Translations under genes and position numbers: made by a program
The notes under the pieces: generated by a model
Databases searched by the model: none
Told to the model about the DNA's origin: nothing
Seen by the model: only the letters and a program-made list of their open reading frames with translations
Origin: JBCDAP01 sp038747915
GTDB lineage: Bacteria; Planctomycetota; Phycisphaerae; Phycisphaerales; UBA1924
Length of the DNA: 28,647 nucleotides
Direction of reading: 5' to 3'
Assembly (NCBI GenBank): GCA_038747915.1
Contig: JBCDJJ010000043.1
Location: 1-28,647, forward strand
Shown here: piece by piece, positions 1 to 7,101 of the stretch
How the letters are laid out: each line of letters begins with the position of its first letter
How positions within the stretch are numbered: position 1 is the first letter of the stretch

Positions 1-2
1 GG

Positions 3-1211
3 CTGCGGATGCTCGATCCGGATGCACAGCTGTTCAATCCGCGCCCGCGCTACGAGTTCGAGCAGCGTGAGGAGGATGCGAACACCGAGGAGCGCATCGA
101 CCCGAACCGTGATCAGGAACAAGAGCAAGAGAACGAGAACAGCCCACCCGGGCTCGGCGCCGCGCGCATCGGTGCCACGCCGGTCGATGCCGCGCAGCTC
201 TCGGGTACCAGATCCGGTGAACTCACGGGCCTTGGGCTGGCGTATCAGCAATTCCGCGAGCCCGCCGCGCAGCTTGGTTTGCTCGAGGCGGGCGCGATCC
301 CCGAGCCGCTCGACCCTGCCCTGCTCGCGGCGGGTGACGACGAGGCATCGCGGACCAATCCCGATGGCTCGGTGCAGCCCGAAGAGCCCGAATGGGTCAC
401 GCAGATCCGCGTGCATATGGATGCGCTGCGAGCCGAGCTCGCGGGCCATGAACCCGATCCGTTGCTCGGGCTCGGCGCGCAGGTGGAGGAGCGGCTGGCC
501 ACGGCGGGACAGGGCGAGGAAGCGGCTCCTGGTGTGGGGAGCGATTTGTTGACGAACCACATGATGCAGCGCCTCGCGGGCGGCGGAGCCGACAACGCCG
601 ATGGCAACGCGGACGCGGAAGACAATCCGGGTACAGCGCGCGTGGCGCCGCAGGTCGGACAAGTCGAGACGGCGCTCGAGCTGATCCGTAGTGCCCCCGT
701 GCGCGTGCTGCGTCTCTCGACTCCCCTCGACACCGGCGCGGTGTACCGCGAACACATGACCCAAGGTGAGTTGATGCTCGAAGAGGGTCTGTACTTCACC
801 GCTGAAGAACGATTCACCGCGGCGCTGAGCGTACGCCCGGGTGATGCGATGGCAGCGGTGGGTCGGATCTCTGCTCAGTTGTCGGCGGGGCTGTTCCGGT
901 CGGGCGCCCTGAACCTTCGGAATCTGTACCGCGCGTACCCCGAACTGCTTCGCGCTCGGTTCGCGGGTCCGATCCTGCCGACCGATGCGCGGGCCGATCG
1001 TCTCGCCGAGTTGTTACGCGAACGCATCGCCAAGGGTGGCAGCGCCGGCGCCGACGCGGCGTTGTTGCTCGCGTTCATGGGCTTCCAGCGGAACGACGAT
1101 GCGCACCTCACCGACGGGCTCGCAGGCCTTGATCAGCTCGCCGGCACCATGCCGGAGATTGATCACGAGGTCAGCGAGCTTGTGATTGAGCTGTGGAGCC
1201 AGGGCGAGTAA
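3..1211 (+). CDS. TPR-like repeat protein, 5' end probably cut by the window edge
   Basis: The reading frame is open to the left edge and the first ATG is at 9. No ribosome binding site can be judged there, so the true start may lie outside the window. The first 230 or so residues are acidic and low in complexity, rich in E, D, Q, N and G, and look disordered. Residues about 245-330 look helical and TPR-like: one segment reads YFTAEERFTAALSVRPGDA, followed by a second helical pair. Such proteins usually act as protein-binding scaffolds. The partner and cellular location cannot be told from the sequence, and no signal peptide is visible in the part present. A GC-rich hairpin follows the stop codon by about 35 bases. 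The reading frame is well supported by codon bias; the function is not known. Confidence 0.7.
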   Translation: MRMLDPDAQLFNPRPRYEFEQREEDANTEERIDPNRDQEQEQENENSPPGLGAARIGATPVDAAQLSGTRSGELTGLGLAYQQFREPAAQLGLLEAGAIPEPLDPALLAAGDDEASRTNPDGSVQPEEPEWVTQIRVHMDALRAELAGHEPDPLLGLGAQVEERLATAGQGEEAAPGVGSDLLTNHMMQRLAGGGADNADGNADAEDNPGTARVAPQVGQVETALELIRSAPVRVLRLSTPLDTGAVYREHMTQGELMLEEGLYFTAEERFTAALSVRPGDAMAAVGRISAQLSAGLFRSGALNLRNLYRAYPELLRARFAGPILPTDARADRLAELLRERIAKGGSAGADAALLLAFMGFQRNDDAHLTDGLAGLDQLAGTMPEIDHEVSELVIELWSQGE

Positions 1212-1245
1212 CCGCCTCGGCGTCCCACATCGCTCTCCTCAAAGC

Positions 1246-1271
1246 CCGCCCGAGGATTTCTCCTTGGGCGG
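1246..1271 (+). terminator. Hairpin behind the TPR-like gene, probable terminator
   Basis: An 11-bp stem (CCGCCCGAGGA pairing with TCCTTGGGCGG) closes a 4-base loop TTTC. The one imperfect pair is a G.U wobble on the plus strand, so the stem is best in the plus-strand transcript. It starts 35 bases after the stop codon at 1211. There is no clear U-tract, as is common in GC-rich genomes. Confidence 0.55.
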
Positions 1272-1637
1272 ACGATTCCGTCGGGTGTCCGTGCCCTGTG
1301 CGGCGTGGATGTGTGGGGCACATCGTGCTCCCCTCTCACCTCTATCAACGCCCCGCCCGACGGCTCACTCACTTATGGCGCACCCCGAGGGCCCCCGCCC
1401 GCGGGATGCATGGGGGACCGCGCAGCACGACAGCGCGGAATTCTCCCGATGCACTCGTTCTGGCGACGCTTTGACATCGCCCAGCCACTGGTTGACTCTC
1501 GACTGACTCTCGAACGGGCTGCCCTGTGCGACAGCATCCGCAGAATACCCCCACTCTCAGCGTACGCAACCGTGTTGCACCAAATGGGAGAATCTCGGTG
1601 AAAGATTCCACTGGTCCGGTCCGGGAACACCGGGCTC
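1272..1637. other. Intergenic stretch between convergent genes, nothing recognised
   Basis: About 366 bases lie between the hairpin of the TPR-like gene and the stop of the SPOR-like lipoprotein. Several overlapping reading frames are open, but none has a ribosome binding site or a recognisable protein. No tRNA-like fold was seen. A weak CCGGT/ACCGG inverted repeat near 1614-1633 could help end the minus-strand transcript. Confidence 0.4.
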
Positions 1638-2435
1638 CTATCGCCCTGAGCGGGGAACAAGCACCAAGCGGCTGGATTGCACCGCTTCGCGTCCACCAAC
1701 ATTCGTCGTGACCGTGTATCCGTTGACGAGGTTGTGGGGGTAGCGCTCCATCAGTGCGAGGAGCTGCGGATCCGTCGGGCGGTTCGTAGCCGGATCGACG
1801 TGACGGTTGTTGAACAGGCCGATCACCACCGTGCTGACCCAGGCAGTGTGATGGAAGTAGGCCTGTTCGCCCTCGGCACGGAGTGCCTCGACCGCGTCTT
1901 CAGCAGCCCGGCGGGCCGCGGCCGACCCACCGCTGTGCTCGTAGGCCCCGATCTGGAGGGTGTACCGGGCGGTCGGGTCCTCATCGAGCGCGCGATCCAG
2001 GCTGTACTGCGGCAGGCCGCCGGCGGTGTCGACTGCGGGCGGCTGAAGATACGCCGTGGGGAACAGCCTTCGGCCGCTGACGGAGAGTGTGCGGACCATC
2101 TGCAGATCGTCGCGGGCCTTCGCGGTGCGCGGCCCGTCGTGGCGTCCGAGCAGGACCACGGCGCGGTCGCCGGAGTCGCGGACACGGATGTCGTTTCGGT
2201 CGAGCACCTCGCGCAGGGCTGCCGCGGAACGCTCGGCTTCGGCCCTGGCGTTCCGCCCGGCGTGGTGGGTCAGGAGGACACCCCAGTAGGGGTCGTCGAG
2301 CGCCGACTGGGTGTTCGAACCCGCCACAAACGGCCCAGCACCGGCCCCGGAAGAGCCGTCATCCGAGGCACACGCGGCCGCGAAGACCGCGAGCGCAAGC
2401 CCCGCCGCTGCCCAGAGACCAAGTCGTGTGTCCAT
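1638..2435 (-). CDS. Lipoprotein with two SPOR-like repeats
   Basis: The start is taken at 2435 because AGGAA precedes it at suitable spacing and the protein then begins with a signal peptide (MDTRLGLWAAAGLALAVF, then AAAC). Cys22 is the likely lipidated residue, although the lipobox lacks the usual Leu at -3. The mature protein of about 245 residues seems to hold two copies of a SPOR-like unit. One begins near DPYWGVLLTHHAG and ends in AVVLLGRH. The other begins near YTLQIGAYEHSGG and ends in STVVIGLFNN. SPOR domains bind denuded peptidoglycan, often at division sites, so an envelope role outside the inner membrane is likely. The divergent neighbour at 2658 is a FlgM-like gene, and a nested inverted repeat (CGGTG/CACCG around TTCGG/CCGAA) lies in the shared upstream region. 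The SPOR assignment rests on pattern only. Confidence 0.7.
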   Translation of the reverse strand: MDTRLGLWAAAGLALAVFAAACASDDGSSGAGAGPFVAGSNTQSALDDPYWGVLLTHHAGRNARAEAERSAAALREVLDRNDIRVRDSGDRAVVLLGRHDGPRTAKARDDLQMVRTLSVSGRRLFPTAYLQPPAVDTAGGLPQYSLDRALDEDPTARYTLQIGAYEHSGGSAAARRAAEDAVEALRAEGEQAYFHHTAWVSTVVIGLFNNRHVDPATNRPTDPQLLALMERYPHNLVNGYTVTTNVGGREAVQSSRLVLVPRSGR

Positions 2436-2657
2436 CGGACGATTATTCCTGTAAGTCATTGCTTTACATAGTGTTCGGTGGATTTGCCGAATCACCGCAT
2501 TGTTCAAGGCTCGCGGAGCTGATCGTCGATAGCCCCAACTCCGGTTAGGTATCTCAGCACTATGATCTCGCCCCTCACTCTTCGACGACCGACCGGCAGC
2601 CGGTTCCACGAGCCACGCCACTGCTCGAGGCCATTCGCCCCGACTCGAGGACGACAC

Positions 2658-2921
2658 ATGATCGACGCCGTCTCACCCTCGCACAGTTCCGGCCGACTCG
2701 CACCACTGAACCGGCCACTCGGCTCGTCGGCCTCGAGTTCGAGCGCATCCGGTTCGGCGCCGACTCGGCCCGCGGACGAGGTCGAGCTGTCGCCCGACGC
2801 GGTCGCGTTCCGTGGCGAGCTGGTCGCCCGCGTCCGCTCGGAGATCGCCGACGGCTCGTACCTGACCGAGGCCAAGCTTGCCGCGACCGCGGACAGGCTG
2901 CTCCCGGTCCTGACCGAGTAA
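2658..2921 (+). CDS. FlgM-like anti-sigma-28 factor, short form
   Basis: The start at 2658 is preceded by GAGGA at six bases. An upstream in-frame ATG at 2562 would add residues that look like non-coding DNA. The 87-residue product has a Ser/Ala/Pro-rich N-terminal half. Its C-terminal half reads DEVELSPDAVAF, then LVARVRSEIADGSYLT, then EAKLAATADRLL, which matches the sigma-binding C-terminal region of FlgM. FlgM holds the flagellar sigma factor (FliA) inactive until it is exported through the completed hook-basal body. No flagellar gene is visible nearby, so this may be an isolated regulator or serve another sigma factor. The gene diverges from the SPOR-like lipoprotein. A weak sigma-28-like -10 (GTCGATAG, 2525-2532) lies upstream but is not convincing. 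Confidence 0.72.
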   Translation: MIDAVSPSHSSGRLAPLNRPLGSSASSSSASGSAPTRPADEVELSPDAVAFRGELVARVRSEIADGSYLTEAKLAATADRLLPVLTE

Positions 2922-2940
2922 GCCCGGGTCATCATCAACA

Positions 2941-3462
2941 TCAGCGCGAGAATCGGTACTGGGCCGCGAGTTCTCGTCCGCCCACTGTTGACCACTGCGC
3001 CGCCACGAGCAAGGCCGAGACCGATTCCGTTCCTTCCGGCAGGCCGATGAGCTCGAACTGGTAGGTCCGGGTCACCCGGTCGAAGGGCACCGCGTTGAAA
3101 TCGGGGTTGCGCAGGTCAACCGTCCACCGCTCGAGCTGGCGGGCACCGGCGCCTCGGCCGAGCCCGCGGTCCTCGTAGAGCTCCACCACGAGCTCGCCCA
3201 GCGATTTCACCTGGTGGGCATGGGCATCGCGCAGGTCGATGTGCAGCTCCAGCACCGCCTGCCCGGTGTCCGGGCTGGCGTAGATCTGCGTCAACGGGTG
3301 GATCACGAGCCGCGTGGGTGGGAACGGGCCATCGGCGTCGAGCTCGCGGGGATCATCGTCGACGACCGCAGCGGAGGTCACCGGCGGTGGCTCGTGCTCA
3401 GCGCACCCGGCCGCTGCCGCGAGGAGCACACCGAGCCCGATGTCGCGCGCAGTCGTCATCAT
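2941..3462 (-). CDS. Lipoprotein of unknown function downstream of the capsid cassette
   Basis: The 173-residue product begins with a short basic stretch, a hydrophobic core and a clear lipobox (LAAAAGC), so it should be lipid-anchored. The mature part opens with an acidic, proline-containing linker. A probable beta-rich domain follows, starting near TRLVIHPLTQIY and continuing through LHIDLRDAHAHQVKSLGELV and an alternating pattern near TRTYQFELIGLP. I recall similar small planctomycete lipoproteins but know no function. It starts 17 bases after the stop of the holin-like gene on the same strand, so it may be co-transcribed. It could be a host gene bordering the cassette or an outer component of a lysis set. 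Two adjacent ATG codons (3462 and 3459) are equally possible starts, and no strong ribosome binding site separates them. Confidence 0.65.
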   Translation of the reverse strand: MMTTARDIGLGVLLAAAAGCAEHEPPPVTSAAVVDDDPRELDADGPFPPTRLVIHPLTQIYASPDTGQAVLELHIDLRDAHAHQVKSLGELVVELYEDRGLGRGAGARQLERWTVDLRNPDFNAVPFDRVTRTYQFELIGLPEGTESVSALLVAAQWSTVGGRELAAQYRFSR

Positions 3463-3479
3463 GCGGCCAGCATACGGGG

Positions 3480-3758
3480 TCAGGTGTCATCTCCCTCGGG
3501 GGTCGATGTGCGAAGCCGCTCGAGCGCATCGATGAGCAGCCGGTGCCCGGATTCGATCGCTGCGAACGCCCGCGTGTTCTCCTGAAGCAGTTTCATGATC
3601 GCGTCGAGATGCACACGCTGCTCCATGAGCGCGCGGTGCGACTCGGTGAGCTGGTGCTCACGGGTCATGGAGGCGCGGCGTTCGCTCAGCCACATCCACG
3701 CGACCACGCCCGCGGCCCCGAACTGTGCGAGCGGCGCCAAGAGTTCCCATTCAACCAT
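3480..3758 (-). CDS. Small membrane protein with holin-like (BhlA/UviB-type) topology
   Basis: A very strong ribosome binding site (GAGAGGAGG, six bases before the ATG) fixes the start at 3758, giving 92 residues. Residues about 5-23 (ELLAPLAQFGAAGVVAWMW) form one membrane segment near the N-terminus. A charged helical tail follows and probably makes a coiled coil. The BhlA/UviB group of small holin-like proteins in phages and bacteriocin clusters has this plan, although sequence similarity is low and many unrelated proteins share the topology. The gene sits at the 3' end of the capsid cassette, 33 bases after the previous stop and 17 before the lipoprotein, a place where lysis genes are often found. 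A holin role is inferred from plan and position. Confidence 0.55.
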   Translation of the reverse strand: MVEWELLAPLAQFGAAGVVAWMWLSERRASMTREHQLTESHRALMEQRVHLDAIMKLLQENTRAFAAIESGHRLLIDALERLRTSTPEGDDT

Positions 3759-3791
3759 TGATGCCTCCTCTCGATGCACGACGACCGTTGA

Positions 3792-4163
3792 TCACACCGG
3801 GTCCTCCTGGTACGTGACCTCGTACCCCACACTCCAGTGCGTGCCGTGTGCGGGTGGCCCGGTCATCTGCGCACGCTGCATCACCATCGATGGGTACTCA
3901 AGACCCGTGTCATCGACAAGCATGCCGGTCTGGTCGGCTTCTGCCGCTGACCAGATCGCGCCCCACAGCGCCATGAGTTCGGACGACGTCGGCGCCACCA
4001 GCCGCCCTGTCTGCACAACCACCACCGCGAGCGGACCGTATCGATCCCACACCGCCAGCTCGTTGGGCGAGCGGAATGGCTCGCGTACCAGCAGCCCCAC
4101 CGGCCCCACGGCGAAGCGGTGCGGCCCGCTCCCGAAGAGATCCTCGCCTCGCCATGTGCTCAT
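3792..4163 (-). CDS. Unknown 123-residue protein of the capsid cassette
   Basis: The start at 4163 overlaps the stop of the upstream gene as ATGA, and GGGGGT lies just before it, so translation is probably coupled. A longer reading frame back to 4580 exists, but its first part is the shadow of the upstream gene. The protein is soluble and mixed alpha/beta. It has GSGPHRFAVGPVGLLV near the start, RYGPLAVVVVQTGRLVAPTS in the middle and a C-terminal stretch ending SVGYEVTYQEDPV. No domain was recognised. Its position after the major capsid gene suggests a head-tail connector, head-completion or tail component. Confidence is high that it is expressed as a gene and low about its role. Confidence 0.65.
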   Translation of the reverse strand: MSTWRGEDLFGSGPHRFAVGPVGLLVREPFRSPNELAVWDRYGPLAVVVVQTGRLVAPTSSELMALWGAIWSAAEADQTGMLVDDTGLEYPSMVMQRAQMTGPPAHGTHWSVGYEVTYQEDPV

Positions 4164-4573
4164 GGTGTACCCCCTTCTCGCGTGACGAGCACCACGGGTG
4201 ATGATGAAGAAGCCGTGTAGGCCAGCGCGGTGATGGTCTCGATGAAGCCCGAGCCGTCGATCCGGTACCTCACACCGATCACGACGACTTCCGCGGACAC
4301 GACCGCGCGGCGACCATCGGCCCGCTCGCGCCGCGCGACGAACCGCAGCGTTCCTCGCTCTCCCACGCGGATCGCCGCGGACGTCGCGTCGGACACCTCG
4401 CGCTCGATGGCGAATTCGGCCCGCACCGCCACGACATCCACGAACGTCGGCGACCGGCCCGAACTCTCGTGCTCGACGATGGTCTCCGACGCCTTTTCCG
4501 TGAGCGCAACCGACCGCACCGTGTCGATCGATCGCGACCCGATCGTGACCTCTGTGACAGTACTCCACACCAC
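4160..4573 (-). CDS. Unknown 137-residue structural-type protein of the capsid cassette
   Basis: Translation probably starts at the GTG at 4573, preceded by GAGGGGGTGA. This places it four bases after the stop of the upstream gene, whose own last codons carry the ribosome binding site. A second GTG at 4570 is also possible. The product looks almost all beta: alternating hydrophobic residues recur in VTEVTIGSRSIDTVRSVAL, FVDVVAVRAEFAIEREV, GTLRFVARR and SAEVVVIGVRYRI. Such a beta-rich protein in this position could be a tail-tube, decoration or head-tail joining protein. No family was recognised. Its stop overlaps the next ATG, which ties the two genes together in translation. Confidence 0.62.
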   Translation of the reverse strand: MVWSTVTEVTIGSRSIDTVRSVALTEKASETIVEHESSGRSPTFVDVVAVRAEFAIEREVSDATSAAIRVGERGTLRFVARRERADGRRAVVSAEVVVIGVRYRIDGSGFIETITALAYTASSSSPVVLVTREGGTP

Positions 4574-4576
4574 CGC

Positions 4577-5221
4577 TCACCCCCTCACTAGATGAACCAC
4601 GCTTGGGCGGCGGATGACCTCCGCCATGCCGTCGCCATCGAGATCGAGCTCAACGGCCACCCGCTCGCGCTCGCGGGCATATCGCACGCGGTACAGCTGC
4701 GCCTTGCTCCACAGCGCCGACTCCTCGCTCGCGGCGGATGCACCGGCGGCGTAGATGAGATGCAGGGCGCCGTATGTCTCGAGCAGCCGCAACGACTCTC
4801 GGTTGACGATCACGCTCGCATCAGGTCCGTCGCCCGGCGCGCCCTGGGCACAAAGCCCGAGCATCGCGAGAATCTGCCGGTACGCGAGATCACGCTGAGG
4901 ACCGAACCACTGCAGCTCGGCGGTGATCGGCACGCTGACCGGACGCTCCGACCCGATCAGGATCGGGTCGCCCAACTGACGAATCCGCGACACCTGGACG
5001 AAGCCGGTGTTGTGCCCGGTCACCTCGAAGGGCACGCCGTCGACGAGCAGCACGGAGCCCACCCAGTCGTTGAACTCGAGTTCTCCGAGCCCCTGGATAA
5101 TCGTGCCCGACTCGAGCAGCACTGCCGGCGCCGGACCCCACAGCCGCTGACTCGCAAAGCCAACCTCCGCGTGCAGGCTCGGCTCGTGGCGCACAAGGTC
5201 CACATCCGTGGAGAAGAGCAC
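4577..5221 (-). CDS. Unknown capsid-cassette protein with a DxDGDG loop
   Basis: The GTG start at 5221 is fixed by a near-perfect ribosome binding site (GGAGGTGA). The 214-residue product has a beta-rich first half, with segments near AVLLESGTIIQGLGELEFND and SVLLVDGVPFEVTG. The second half is helical, near RDLAYRQILAMLGLCAQG. Near the C-terminus, ELDLDGDGMAEVIRR resembles a calcium-binding loop of the EF-hand or FG-GAP kind. This gene follows the major capsid gene after a 162-base gap that contains a strong hairpin, the usual place for head-completion, adaptor or stopper proteins. No family was recognised, and the structural role is inferred from position. Confidence 0.65.
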   Translation of the reverse strand: MLFSTDVDLVRHEPSLHAEVGFASQRLWGPAPAVLLESGTIIQGLGELEFNDWVGSVLLVDGVPFEVTGHNTGFVQVSRIRQLGDPILIGSERPVSVPITAELQWFGPQRDLAYRQILAMLGLCAQGAPGDGPDASVIVNRESLRLLETYGALHLIYAAGASAASEESALWSKAQLYRVRYARERERVAVELDLDGDGMAEVIRRPSVVHLVRG

Positions 5222-5258
5222 TGGTCACCTCCGATCGTTCACACCGTGTCTTCAATGA

Positions 5259-5287
5259 CCCGCCGTCGGCCACACACCGACGACGGG
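5259..5287 (-). terminator. Hairpin after the major capsid gene, partial terminator or processing site
   Basis: An 11-bp stem with a 7-base loop lies in the gap between the capsid stop and the next gene. The only imperfect pair is C.A on the plus strand but G.U on the minus strand, so the fold is intact only in the minus-strand transcript, the direction of the cassette. No U-tract follows. Hairpins behind major capsid genes often raise capsid expression over downstream genes. Confidence 0.5.
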
Positions 5288-5383
5288 CCGCGGGAGGAGA
5301 AGCCACCCCCACGGGCGATGACCCGCGGGCGCAGCGCGCCGCGCCACCACACGGCGCGGGTGGGGCGAATCCCGCACGCGGCG

Positions 5384-6553
5384 CTAGGACGTGGCCAATC
5401 CCGAGATCACGCCGTGCGCCGACTCGTTGTGCAGCTCGAGCGTGTACTCCCCGATCACCTGCCCGCGCTCACGATCTCCGTCCGAGCCCAACCGCTTGAA
5501 CGCAAAGCTCCGGCCCGCCAGCGGCGTGACCGAGAGACGAGACGAATCGAGCAGCAGCACCGCATCCACAGGCATCGAGCGGCACAGGATCACGCGGCAC
5601 ACGCCGAAGTCACTCTCGTAGACGCTCACAAGATCACGAAAGGTCGTATCGGTGGCATCGAACCCGCGGCTGGCGGTCACGAAGCTGTTGATCCGTCGCT
5701 TCTGTGCGCCGTTGACGACGATTGTGTCGACCGTGCCCGAACCAACCTCCCAGATCTGACGCAGCGCCGCGTTCAGCACCGCTTCGTTGAGCGTGTCGCT
5801 CCCGGCGCCACCGCCCGGTGGGATCGGGTCGGTGTTCGGCTCGTACACGTGCGTCGCGAGGTGCGCGAGGATGCCGTTCATCGATCGGCGCACGGTCGAC
5901 GAGCCTTCCGGCATCGAGACGGGTGCCACACCGTTGATCACCGTGTTCTCCAGATCGCGGATGAGTTCGCGCGCCCGCTCCTGCATCTGGTAGTCGAGCT
6001 CGTCCTGCACGCCGATGGTGTTCACCGCGAGCTGGCTTCCTGAGACCTCGACGCTAGCTTCGAAGATCTGGGTGACATTCTGACGACGGGTGCGGTTGGT
6101 GAACCGGCTCGACGAGGCGTCCGCGCCCTCGAGCGCCGCATTCCCAATGATGAACACCTTCTGCTCGTCTGCCAGCGCTTCGGCGGTCGTCCCGCCGTAC
6201 CCGCGCGAGAACACCACGTTGGTCGGGTTCACCGCGGTCACCAGCATGACCTCCGACGAGCCCTCCGCCTTGACCAGATCACCGATCCGGAACCGGTCTT
6301 CGTGCTCCATGCCGATCTGCGTGAGCGTCGCACCGTTGCCGGAGAACGACTGCTCGATCAGATCCCAGTTCGGCAGCAGCGCATCCTCGAGCCACTCGTG
6401 TACCGTGCTCGTCGCTTCTCGCCGCGCATCGCCGATGTGATCGAGCACCGGTGTCTCGTACGGGCTCACGATGCCGATGATGTCCGACACGTCCTCGTAC
6501 ACCTCGGGGAGTGTTGCCCCGGCTGAGTATGTTGCTTTGCCTGTAAAGGCCAT
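5384..6553 (-). CDS. Major capsid protein, DUF5309/SU10-like (HK97 fold expected)
   Basis: AGGAG seven bases upstream supports the start at 6553. The 389-residue protein has the plan of DUF5309 (SU10-type) major capsid proteins. The N-terminal stretch contains DVSDIIGIVSPYETPVLDHI. An E/G-rich beta region follows near DRFRIGDLVKAEGSSEVMLV. The middle helix reads DYQMQERARELIRDLENTVI, then RRSMNGILAHLAT. A C-terminal part ends in VIGEYTLELHNESAHGVI. The length fits a mature-size capsid subunit without a fused protease or delta domain, in keeping with a separate scaffold gene upstream. It should self-assemble into an icosahedral shell around the scaffold and portal. The reading frame looks intact, which argues against an old decayed remnant. 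The family call rests on recalled sequence features. Confidence 0.85.
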   Translation of the reverse strand: MAFTGKATYSAGATLPEVYEDVSDIIGIVSPYETPVLDHIGDARREATSTVHEWLEDALLPNWDLIEQSFSGNGATLTQIGMEHEDRFRIGDLVKAEGSSEVMLVTAVNPTNVVFSRGYGGTTAEALADEQKVFIIGNAALEGADASSSRFTNRTRRQNVTQIFEASVEVSGSQLAVNTIGVQDELDYQMQERARELIRDLENTVINGVAPVSMPEGSSTVRRSMNGILAHLATHVYEPNTDPIPPGGGAGSDTLNEAVLNAALRQIWEVGSGTVDTIVVNGAQKRRINSFVTASRGFDATDTTFRDLVSVYESDFGVCRVILCRSMPVDAVLLLDSSRLSVTPLAGRSFAFKRLGSDGDRERGQVIGEYTLELHNESAHGVISGLATS

Positions 6554-6612
6554 GTATTGCTCCTTTCGTCCGCTCCTCCCGCGGCGTCGCCAACCATCTC
6601 TCGCCCCGATCT

Positions 6613-7059
6613 CTACGAAGCCCGCCGCGCCCGCAGGTACTGCAGGAGCGCGCCGCGATCGCCCGCTGCAGCGGCGCGAGCGGTTGACGACCGCGTCGAC
6701 TCGTCGCGCCGTGCCCGCCCCGCCATCGCGGCGCTGTGCCCGCGATCGCTCGGCGCGCCGCCGCGGAACAGAAACGGCTTGGTCCGTCGAAGCTCGCTCA
6801 CCACCGACTCGACCTCTGCACCGTCGCCGGCGCTGTCCATCGCGTGCTCCGCAAGAATCCGAGCGGTCTCGACATCGATCGCCTCGGCTCGCATCAGCTC
6901 GAGATCGACCGCGTGACGACGTGCCGCCGCGTTCGCCTCGGCTCTCGCCACCTCGAGTTCGGCTTCGAGCGACTCGACGCGCGCTCCGAGCACCTCCGCA
7001 TCGCGCTGCTCGTCTGTTCCCAACGGCTCACGTCCTGACGTCCTTGATTCATCTGTCAT
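6613..7059 (-). CDS. Capsid scaffold-like coiled-coil protein
   Basis: A perfect AGGAGG seven bases before the ATG fixes the start at 7059. Residues about 18-60 are heptad-like and highly charged, including LGARVESLEAELEVARAEA, and should form a coiled coil. The segment ELRRTKPFLFRG near residue 90-100 is followed by an Ala/Arg/Ser-rich basic tail ending LLQYLRARRAS. A short coiled-coil protein with a basic C-terminus, placed between portal and major capsid genes, is the usual sign of an internal scaffolding protein, whose basic end docks on the inner face of the shell. It is 42 bases downstream of the portal gene and 59 upstream of the capsid gene, so one transcript is likely. No protease motif was seen. 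Confidence 0.7.
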   Translation of the reverse strand: MTDESRTSGREPLGTDEQRDAEVLGARVESLEAELEVARAEANAAARRHAVDLELMRAEAIDVETARILAEHAMDSAGDGAEVESVVSELRRTKPFLFRGGAPSDRGHSAAMAGRARRDESTRSSTARAAAAGDRGALLQYLRARRAS

Positions 7060-7101
7060 CGCACAGCCTCCTGGTCCGTTGATTCACTGTGATCACACGC
7101 A

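Noticed and set aside
2525..2532. Sigma-28-type promoter before the FlgM-like gene
   Set aside because: GTCGATAG matches the -10 partly, but the -35 is poor and the spacing is wrong.
2436..2657. N-terminal extension of the SPOR-like lipoprotein to 2657
   Set aside because: It would bury the signal peptide. The ATG at 2435 has a ribosome binding site and gives a normal lipoprotein start.
3792..4580. A 262-residue minus-strand frame covering two cassette genes
   Set aside because: Only its last 123 codons are a real gene. The first part is a shadow of the 137-residue gene at 4160-4573, which has its own ribosome binding site and stop.
4592..6043. A 483-residue plus-strand frame opposite the capsid genes
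   Set aside because: It is rich in Arg and His, has no domain pattern, and lies antisense to well-supported capsid and adaptor genes; long antisense frames are expected in GC-rich DNA.
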